Assembly (NCBI GenBank): GCA_035500455.1
Contig: DATJXG010000164.1
Coordinates: 1 to 12,212 of the forward strand
Source of the DNA: DATJXG01 sp035500455
GTDB lineage: Bacteria; Acidobacteriota; Terriglobia; Terriglobales; Acidobacteriaceae
DNA: 12,212 nucleotides
Reading direction: 5' to 3'
Shown here piece after piece: positions 7,096 to 12,212 of this stretch. Numbering within the stretch: the stretch's first letter is position 1; each line of letters opens with the position of its first letter. Both the position numbers and the translations under genes were made by a program. A model generated the notes under the pieces. That model did no database searches. It was not told the origin of the DNA and was given only the letters and a program-made list of their open reading frames with translations.

Positions 7096-7200
7096 AAACC
7101 AGCCTGCGGGCAGAAGAATAGCCTACCAAATTCTCCGCCAGCCCCACGACGGGAGGCAAAAGTGATTGTTCGAATTCGGCGAGAAGTGCAGTTCGATGTT

Positions 7201-7309
7201 CTTTGTGTTCCCCTGTGTACCTTTGTGTCCTTGGTGGTTGCTTTCAGCGCGCGGGCGGCAAAACCCAGAAGCGCACACGAAGGGGCGCGAAGGAAAAGCA
7301 CACGAAGGG
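7201..7309. repeat. Nonamer repeat array (CTTTGTGNN family), with inverted units
   Basis: On the + strand, units CTTTGTGTT (7201-7209), CCCTGTGTA (7211-7219), CTTTGTGTC (7221-7229) and CTTGGTGGT (7230-7238) follow one another with 0-1 base between them. On the minus strand of about 7271-7309 related units recur as CTTCGTGTG, CTTCGCGCC and CTTCGTGTG. The two blocks face each other. Loci at 9531-9570 and 11306-11367 carry the same 9-nt pattern with other bases at the variable positions. I recall similar runs as dispersed intergenic repeats in many environmental bacteria; the function is not known to me. Confidence 0.65.
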
Positions 7310-7317
7310 AATCGCCT

Positions 7318-7370
7318 CCCTTTTCTTTTCTTCCACCCTGCCCCTAGAATTGTGGTTCGCCGCGATCCAG
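7318..7370 (+). promoter_or_regulatory. Promoter-like segment, copy 1 of a 54-bp duplicated module
   Basis: A pyrimidine-rich run CCCTTTTCTTTTCTTCCAC, followed by TAGAAT (7345-7350) and GAATTGTG, then CGCCGCG. It is the same as 9676-9729 apart from about five substitutions and one indel. TAGAAT matches 5 of 6 bases of a sigma-70 -10 element; no good -35 is present. If it is a promoter, the arabinofuranosidase mRNA would carry a leader of about 130 bases. Confidence 0.45.
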
Positions 7371-7476
7371 TTTGTCGTTCCGCGCCTTGGTTCGGGGCGC
7401 AACCTGGCTGAGGGCGCGGCGCGACTCCGTCCGGGTGAGTCGAGTAAAGAAGCCCCTGACCTGGGCCGATGTCCAC

Positions 7477-7481
7477 GAGGA
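7477..7481 (+). promoter_or_regulatory. Ribosome-binding site that fixes the arabinofuranosidase start
   Basis: GAGGA lies 7 bases before the ATG at 7489, which opens directly into a typical signal peptide. The longer frame from the TTG at 7372 lacks both features. Confidence 0.7.
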
Positions 7482-7488
7482 TGGCCGA

Positions 7489-9519
7489 ATGCTGCTGAGA
7501 AAAACCTCCCTTATCTGGCTGTGTGTCGTGGTCTCGTGCGGCCATGTGGCCGCTCAGCCGGCACCTGCGGCATCCCCTGAGTTCACAATCCAGGTTGACG
7601 CCTCCAAGCGCGCAAATTACAAAATCCCCCGCTCCATCTTCGGATCATTCCTTGAGCCCATCGGCAACTCCACCTACAACGGGTTATGGGCCGAGATTCT
7701 GCAGAACCCCAGCTTTGAGGCCAACCTTTGGGACGCGAAAAAAATCTCGGAGATGATCGCCGAGGAACCGCCACTGGCACGATCCTCGGAGATGGCGCTC
7801 CCCCTGCCTTGGGAGCCACTCGACTATGGACAGGGAGCAAGATACGCCCCGCAGTGGAATGACGCCGCTAATTCGTACCGCTCCTTGCTGCTCATGGCCC
7901 TGCCGGATACTCAGAGCGGCGTGCGGCAGAAAGTGTATTTACCAGTTCACCGCACGCTGCACTATGCCGGCAGCGTTTACGTGAAGCATCTCAGCGGACC
8001 ACCCGAAATTGAAATCTCTCTCCGCGAGCGCAACTCCGCGGACCAGGTGCTTTCCGCTCAGAAAGTGCCGCTTAGCGGAAGCGATTGGCAGAAATACGAG
8101 TTCAAGTTGGACGTCCCCGAACACGGCCTCAGGCCTCTGCAACCCGCCGATTTTGTGATCGCGGCCAGCGACGAGACTCGAGTGCTGGTGGACCAGGCCT
8201 CGCTTGTGCCGCGAGATGCCGTTGACGGCATGGACCCCGACATGGTCGCGATGGCACGCGCGATGAAGACCCCGATCGTGCGCTTTGGCGGCAACTTCAC
8301 TTCCGCTTACCACTGGCGTGATGGCATCGGCCCCTTGGACAAGCGCGTAAGCATGTTAAACACGGCCTGGGGCATCCCGGAATACAACCAGTTCGGCACA
8401 GGCGAGTTCCTCCGCTTTTGCGAGTTGATCGGCGCGCAACCGCAGATCGCGCTCAATCTTGGAACGGGAACACCCGACGAAGCGGCTGACTGGGTTCAAT
8501 ATGTCAACGCGCACTGGGGCGACAAGTCGGGCGGTTTGCTTTGGGAACTGGGCAATGAACTGTGGGGAGACTTTCAGGTGGGATATCCAACCCTGCCGAA
8601 AGTTGCTGATCGCACCAGGGCCTTCAGTGAAGCCGTCAGGAAAGTGGATCCCAAGGCCCGGCTCATTGCGACCGGAGCCGACCCTGACCACTTCGAGGAG
8701 TGGAACGCGGCCCAACTAGCCAATGCACCGCAAGCCTTTAACTATCTTTCCACCCACTTCGTGGTCACCACGAATTCGCTGGTGACGCACGGTGCCTCGC
8801 CGGACCTCATCGCCAAGGCCACATTCGCCTTACCCATTGAACTGGAACGCAAGTTGCGAGAGATGCACCAGCAGTTCCAGAACTCACCGGGCCGCGACAA
8901 AATGCTTACCGCGTTCACCGAGTGGCTGTTCTGGGCCAGCGACGACACCGCTCCCCGTTACGACAACATGGGAGGCGCGATTGGAACCGCCGGGTTCCTG
9001 AATATGTTGCTGCGCAATGCCGACATCGTTCCCATCTCCGATATGACCGGCATCATCGAGTTTGGCGGAATCTGGAAAAAACGCGGCCGGGTTTTTGGCG
9101 TCCCCGCCTACTGGGCTTTTCGACTGTACTCCAACGCCGACGCCACCCAGCCAGTGGAGGTCCGCAGCGATGGCGAAACCTACGACGTGGAAAACGGCTC
9201 GACCCGCCTTCCCAATATTAGAGCTGTGCCCTATGTCGATGTGGTCGCCGCCCTCAACGCATCCGGTGACAAGCTGACGCTGTTTTGCGTGAACCGCGAC
9301 CTGACCCGGGACCTGCCTGCGCGCATCCGTATCGGCGGCTTTCGTCCCAGACACGGCACGGCACACACCCTGTTCGCGGGGAGTATCTACGAAAAAAATG
9401 ACGAGACCGACCCCGAACACATTCATCCGCACGACAGCACGCTGGAGGCGGTGTCGCCTGATCTGGCCTATAACTTCAGGCACGAGAGCGTCACAGTGAT
9501 CGAACTGTCGAACAAGTGA
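7489..9519 (+). CDS. GH51 alpha-L-arabinofuranosidase, exported
   Basis: A 676-residue glycoside hydrolase that releases terminal L-arabinofuranose from arabinan, arabinoxylan or arabinogalactan. The N-terminus is a signal peptide (Arg4-Lys5, hydrophobic 7-16). VVSC at 14-17 fits a lipobox, so it may be a lipoprotein anchored at Cys17; cleavage after VAA (20-22) by signal peptidase I is the alternative. FGSFLEPIG (51-59) with a following GLW...NPSFE is the usual GH51 N-terminus. Residues about 80-240 form a carbohydrate-binding-module-like insert, as in many GH51 enzymes of 650-700 residues. The TIM barrel holds RFGGNF, YHWRDGIGP (274-282), ALNLGTGTPDEA (321-332), the likely acid/base Glu357 in GNELWG and the likely nucleophile Glu478 in FTEW. 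The C-terminus is a beta-sandwich. It diverges from the peptidase gene and supplies the sugar used by the nearby araD-isomerase-araB operon. Confidence 0.9.
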   Translation: MLLRKTSLIWLCVVVSCGHVAAQPAPAASPEFTIQVDASKRANYKIPRSIFGSFLEPIGNSTYNGLWAEILQNPSFEANLWDAKKISEMIAEEPPLARSSEMALPLPWEPLDYGQGARYAPQWNDAANSYRSLLLMALPDTQSGVRQKVYLPVHRTLHYAGSVYVKHLSGPPEIEISLRERNSADQVLSAQKVPLSGSDWQKYEFKLDVPEHGLRPLQPADFVIAASDETRVLVDQASLVPRDAVDGMDPDMVAMARAMKTPIVRFGGNFTSAYHWRDGIGPLDKRVSMLNTAWGIPEYNQFGTGEFLRFCELIGAQPQIALNLGTGTPDEAADWVQYVNAHWGDKSGGLLWELGNELWGDFQVGYPTLPKVADRTRAFSEAVRKVDPKARLIATGADPDHFEEWNAAQLANAPQAFNYLSTHFVVTTNSLVTHGASPDLIAKATFALPIELERKLREMHQQFQNSPGRDKMLTAFTEWLFWASDDTAPRYDNMGGAIGTAGFLNMLLRNADIVPISDMTGIIEFGGIWKKRGRVFGVPAYWAFRLYSNADATQPVEVRSDGETYDVENGSTRLPNIRAVPYVDVVAALNASGDKLTLFCVNRDLTRDLPARIRIGGFRPRHGTAHTLFAGSIYEKNDETDPEHIHPHDSTLEAVSPDLAYNFRHESVTVIELSNK

Positions 9520-9530
9520 GGCAAACTCAG

Positions 9531-9570
9531 CTCTGCGACCTCGGCGGATGTTCTCAGCGTCCTCGGCGTG
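9531..9570 (+). repeat. Nonamer repeat array (CTCNGCGNN variant)
   Basis: Units CTCTGCGAC (9531-9539), CTCGGCGGA (9540-9548), CTCAGCGTC (9553-9561) and CTCGGCGTG (9562-9570), with a 4-base insertion after the second unit, start 11 bases after the arabinofuranosidase stop. TTAAGG follows. It has the same period and the same invariant C-T-x-x-G-x-G pattern as 7201-7240 and 11306-11332. No T-run follows, so it is not a standard terminator. Downstream, 9601-9622 holds a GAAGGACCGAA tandem duplication. Confidence 0.6.
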
Positions 9571-9675
9571 TTAAGGTTTTGACCTTGCCGAAGGAAAAAA
9601 GAAGGACCGAAGAAGGACCGAATCGCGAAGTTCCCCGGGAGCAGGTGTTTGCGAACAAACCGGCGCTTTACTCTC

Positions 9676-9735
9676 CCCTTTTCTTTTCTTCCACGCTCCC
9701 CCTAGAATTGTGAATTCGCCGCAATTCAGCCCTCT
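9676..9735 (+). promoter_or_regulatory. Probable cysS promoter, copy 2 of the 54-bp module
   Basis: The segment 9676-9729 repeats 7318-7370. TAGAAT (9703-9708) is a plausible -10 element; transcription would start near 9715 and leave a leader of about 20 bases before the cysS ATG at 9736. The bases just before that ATG (CAGCCCTCT) contain no Shine-Dalgarno sequence, in contrast to every other gene start in the window. The -35 position holds only a T-rich stretch. Confidence 0.5.
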
Positions 9736-11220
9736 ATGGCCCTTCGCCTTTACAACACACTCTCCGCCAAAGTGGAAGAATTCCAGCCGTTGCTCGACAA
9801 CGAAGTCCGCATGTACGCCTGCGGGCCCACGGTTTACGACTACGGCCACATCGGCAACTTCCGCACTTTCATCGCCGTGGACCTGCTGCGGCGCTTTCTG
9901 AAGCAGAGCGGCTACAAAGTGCGCCACGTGATGAACATCACCGACGTGGACGATAAGATCATCCGCAACTCCGCCCGCGAGGGCGTGGGCGTAAAAGAGT
10001 ACACCGCGAAATACGAACGCGCGTTTCTGGAAGACGCCGCCACGCTCAACATCGAGCAGCCGGAGCTGGTGCGGGCGACCGAGCATATCCCCGAAATGGC
10101 GCAGTTCATTGCCGAACTTGAAAAGAAGGGCTACGCCTATCGCGCCGAGGATGGGTCCCACTACTTCCGCATCGCGAAATTTCCCGGCTACGGCAAGCTG
10201 TCGAAGAAGGACTTCGCCGGCATGGAAGACGGCGCTCGTGTGGATGTGGACGAATACGAAAAAGACAGCGCCCGCGACTTCGCCCTGTGGAAGGCGCCGA
10301 AGCCAGGCGAAGCCTTCTGGGAAAGCGTGATCGGCCCCGGCCGCCCCGGCTGGCATATCGAGTGCTCAGTGATGTCGATGGAAGAACTGGGGGAAAGCTT
10401 CGACTTGCACGCCGGCGGCGAAGATCTGATCTTTCCGCACCACGAAAACGAAATCGCGCAGTCCGAAGCGCAGACCGGCAAGCCCTTCGCCCACTTCTGG
10501 TTTCATGCCCGCTTCCTGTTGGTGGAGGGCGAGAAGATGTCGAAGAGCGCAGGCAACTTTTTCACCCTGCGCGATCTCGTACTTAAGGGCCACAAGCCGT
10601 CGTCGATCCGCTATTTGCTGGCGTCTGTGCCCTACCGCAATCAGCTCAACTTTACTCAGGACGGCCTCCGCCAGGCGGCCACTTCCGTGGACCGCCTGCG
10701 CAACTTCCGCCTGCGCCTCACCACCGGCCAGTTCCCGCCGGGCGCGACCGAGGCTATGACCGCGCTGGCGAGCGAAGCGTCAACCAAGCTGAAGGCTGCC
10801 ATGGAGGATGATCTCAACACCGCTCAGGCCCAGGCAGCCATTTTCGACATGGTGCGCGCCGCCAATGCCGCCTTCGACGCCGGCCAGGTGAAGAAAGATG
10901 ATGTCGCCGCCTTGCTCGCTCCCCTGGAGCGGTTCGATCAACTCTTCGCGGTGCTGCAGGATGACGATGTGCCCAAGATGAAGGGCATTATGGAGTGGGC
11001 CAAGGCCGCGGGAAGGGAAAAAGACATTAGTGCGGAGCTTCTGGAAGCGGTTGGAGCCGGCGAGCTTTCCGACGCCGAGATTGAGAAGAAGGTGGAGGCT
11101 ATGAAGACTGCCCGCGCGGCGCGCGACTTCAAGGCTTCGGATACGATTCGCGCCGAACTTCTGGCCGCAGGAATCCTGGTAGAGATTTCCAAAGACGGCA
11201 TCCGCTGGAGAAGGAAGTGA
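9736..11220 (+). CDS. cysS: Cysteinyl-tRNA synthetase
   Basis: A class I aminoacyl-tRNA synthetase of 494 residues that charges tRNA-Cys with cysteine in the cytoplasm. Visible signatures: MYACGPTVYDYGHIGNFRT (27-44) with the HIGH-type motif HIGN at 38-41, the ITDVDDKI segment (68-75), GWHIECSVMS (205-214), FPHHENEIAQ (233-242) and KMSKS at 267-271. The four zinc ligands of the family are present: Cys29, Cys210, His235 and Glu239. The C-terminal DALR/anticodon-binding region runs from about 310 and ends in the expected 'GI.W.RK'-like tail. Length is slightly above the roughly 460 residues of E. coli CysS because of the longer C-terminus. There is no Shine-Dalgarno before the ATG; start choice rests on homology of the first residues (MALRLYNTLS). 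It is convergent with gatA. Confidence 0.98.
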   Translation: MALRLYNTLSAKVEEFQPLLDNEVRMYACGPTVYDYGHIGNFRTFIAVDLLRRFLKQSGYKVRHVMNITDVDDKIIRNSAREGVGVKEYTAKYERAFLEDAATLNIEQPELVRATEHIPEMAQFIAELEKKGYAYRAEDGSHYFRIAKFPGYGKLSKKDFAGMEDGARVDVDEYEKDSARDFALWKAPKPGEAFWESVIGPGRPGWHIECSVMSMEELGESFDLHAGGEDLIFPHHENEIAQSEAQTGKPFAHFWFHARFLLVEGEKMSKSAGNFFTLRDLVLKGHKPSSIRYLLASVPYRNQLNFTQDGLRQAATSVDRLRNFRLRLTTGQFPPGATEAMTALASEASTKLKAAMEDDLNTAQAQAAIFDMVRAANAAFDAGQVKKDDVAALLAPLERFDQLFAVLQDDDVPKMKGIMEWAKAAGREKDISAELLEAVGAGELSDAEIEKKVEAMKTARAARDFKASDTIRAELLAAGILVEISKDGIRWRRK

Positions 11221-11305
11221 CTGCAGTCTGTTGTTCGCTTCTTGACCCGCAACCGCCAGGCTGGACGCTGCTTCGGGAACTCATGGAATAAAGAGCTGGG
11301 TGTTC

Positions 11306-11367
11306 CTTTGCGCCCTTTGCGATCTTCGCGGTGAGTTATAACCGCAAAGATCGCAAAGAACGCGAAG
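11306..11367. repeat. Long hairpin of nonamer repeats between convergent genes
   Basis: CTTTGCGATCTTCGCGGT (11315-11332) pairs with ACCGCAAAGATCGCAAAG (11341-11358): 18 positions with one mismatch and the 8-base loop GAGTTATA. Pairing extends less perfectly outward to 11306-11367. Both arms are built of CTTTGCGNN-type 9-nt units. It lies 85 bases past the cysS stop and 13 bases past the gatA stop on the opposite strand. It may act as a bidirectional transcription barrier, though neither side carries a T-run. Confidence 0.75.
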
Positions 11368-11380
11368 TTAGCAACCGCAG

Positions 11381-12212
11381 CTACGACTGCTCATACGCAT
11401 GCGCCACCCGCAGGACCGTGGCCTCATCAAAGTGCTTGCCCAGCAACTGCAGCCCGATGGGCAGCTTCTCTTTGGTCTCTCCGCAGGGCACAGAAATTCC
11501 CGGAATGCCCGCCAGGTCCGCGGTTACGGTGTAAATGTCGGCAAGATACATGGCCAGCGGATCATCCACTTTTTCTCCCAGCTTGAACGCGGCGGTCGGG
11601 CTCGTAGGCGTGGCGATCACGTCAACTTTCTTGAACGCTTCTTCGAAATCGCGGGTCAGCAACGTGCGGACTTTTTGCGCCTTCAGATAGTAAGCGTCGT
11701 AGTAGCCGGCGCTCAGCGCGTAGGTACCCAGCATGATGCGCCGCTTTACCTCCGCACCAAAACCCTGGTCGCGGCTGCGCCTGTACATCTCGGAAAGCGT
11801 GCGCCCGTCACCGGCGCGACAGCCGTAGCGCACGCCGTCAAAGCGCGCCAGGTTGGCTGAGGCTTCCGCCGTGGCCACCAGGTAATAGGCGGGAACGGCA
11901 TACTTGGTGTGCGGCAGGGAAATTTCCACTACCTCGCAGCCCAGGCTGGCCAGATCCTGGATTGCGGTCTCCACAGCTTTCCGCACTTCCGGATCCAACC
12001 CCTCGCCCAGATATTCTTTGGCCACTCCGATCTTCATCCCGCGCACCGGCTTTTCGATTTCTACGGCGTAGTCCGGCACCGGCACTTCCGCCGAGGTCGA
12101 ATCCATGGGATCGCGGCCCGCAATCGTGCGCAGGACGATGGCCGCGTCCTTCACCGTTTTCGCCAGCGGCCCAATGTGGTCGAGCGACGAAGCGAAGGCA
12201 ATAAGCCCGTAG
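11381..12212 (-). CDS. gatA: Asp/Glu-tRNA(Asn/Gln) amidotransferase subunit A, C-terminal part
   Basis: A partial gene running off the right edge: 276 residues and a TAG stop are visible. GatA is the glutaminase subunit of GatCAB, which amidates misacylated Glu-tRNA(Gln) and, in many bacteria, Asp-tRNA(Asn). The visible start 'YGLIAFASSLDHIGPLAKTV.DAA' is the well conserved GatA segment just after the catalytic serine region. Further matches are 'SLPHTKYAVPAYYLVATAEASANLARFDGVRYG', 'RRIMLGTYALSAGYYDAYY', 'DVIATPTSPTAAF' and 'GIPGISVPCG'. The whole protein is usually about 480-490 residues, so roughly 205-210 residues with the Ser-Ser-Lys catalytic triad lie outside. A GTG at 12154 is internal, not a start. 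GatB and GatC are not in the window. Confidence 0.96.
   Translation of the reverse strand, partial: YGLIAFASSLDHIGPLAKTVKDAAIVLRTIAGRDPMDSTSAEVPVPDYAVEIEKPVRGMKIGVAKEYLGEGLDPEVRKAVETAIQDLASLGCEVVEISLPHTKYAVPAYYLVATAEASANLARFDGVRYGCRAGDGRTLSEMYRRSRDQGFGAEVKRRIMLGTYALSAGYYDAYYLKAQKVRTLLTRDFEEAFKKVDVIATPTSPTAAFKLGEKVDDPLAMYLADIYTVTADLAGIPGISVPCGETKEKLPIGLQLLGKHFDEATVLRVAHAYEQS

Larger units (their letters stand above)
7084..7488. other. Divergent intergenic region between peptidase and arabinofuranosidase genes
   Basis: These 405 bases hold no convincing gene. They contain a 9-nt-periodic repeat (7201-7240), related units in opposite orientation (about 7271-7309), and a 54-bp segment (7318-7370) also found before cysS. 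The remaining 118 bases up to the arabinofuranosidase start (7371-7488) are in frame with it and open back to a TTG at 7372. They encode an Arg-rich, non-signal-like stretch and have no Shine-Dalgarno at the TTG, so I read them as leader. Confidence 0.65.

Noticed and set aside
7372..7488. An N-terminal extension of the arabinofuranosidase from a TTG at 7372
   Set aside because: The added 39 residues are Arg-rich and would place the signal peptide inside the protein. The ATG at 7489 has a good ribosome-binding site and opens directly into the signal sequence.
9647..9660. Small hairpin GTTTG-CGAA-CAAAC upstream of cysS as a possible T-box or attenuator
   Set aside because: Five base pairs are too few. 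There is no T-box sequence, specifier stem or terminator/antiterminator pair, and it lies upstream of the likely promoter.
9571..10356. A 261-codon minus strand open frame
   Set aside because: It is mostly antisense to cysS, whose HIGH-type and zinc-site motifs lie in the opposite frame. The part outside cysS is the pyrimidine-rich module shared with 7318-7370.

Overview
The window looks like a piece of a GC-rich, Gram-negative-type bacterial chromosome, most likely from the Acidobacteriota. This rests on the style of the secreted enzymes, a GatA gene, a fragment of an OmpA-like envelope protein, and dispersed intergenic repeats of a kind I associate with that phylum. The taxon is an inference; no rRNA or other marker gene is present. 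There is no phage gene, integrase, transposase, CRISPR array or tRNA.

Layout, left to right. (1) 1-199: the end of a + strand gene with an OmpA-like C-terminus, closed by a strong intrinsic terminator (249-276). (2) 200-787: a gene-poor stretch with an inverted pair of 21-bp hairpin repeats (282-377) and a perfect 16-bp palindrome (645-660) that matches the chromosomal parS (ParB/Spo0J) consensus. (3) 788-4794, minus strand: an L-arabinose operon in the order araD, a FucI/AraA-superfamily isomerase, araB. A 256-bp REPIN- or MITE-like inverted repeat lies between the isomerase and araB. (4) 4921-7083, minus strand: a secreted prolyl oligopeptidase. (5) 7489-9519, plus strand: an exported GH51 alpha-L-arabinofuranosidase. 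(6) 9736-11220, plus strand: cysS. (7) 11381-12212, minus strand: the 3' part of gatA, convergent with cysS. The two convergent genes are separated by a long perfect-looking hairpin.

How the genes fit together. The exported arabinofuranosidase would release L-arabinose from plant polysaccharide or glycoprotein. The operon would then convert it by isomerisation to L-ribulose, phosphorylation (AraB) and epimerisation (AraD) to D-xylulose 5-phosphate for the pentose phosphate pathway. No canonical AraA is visible; a COG2407-type isomerase sits in its place. No sugar transporter or arabinose regulator is visible. The peptidase may be unrelated, or could help with proline-rich arabinosylated wall proteins. 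CysS and GatA are housekeeping translation genes.

The most noteworthy non-coding features are the parS site, two families of inverted hairpin repeats in which paired bases change together between copies, a 9-nt-periodic repeat at three intergenic loci, and a 54-bp promoter-like segment present upstream of both the arabinofuranosidase and cysS. I did not find a clearly new multi-gene system; the novelty lies in the non-coding repeats and the substituted isomerase.
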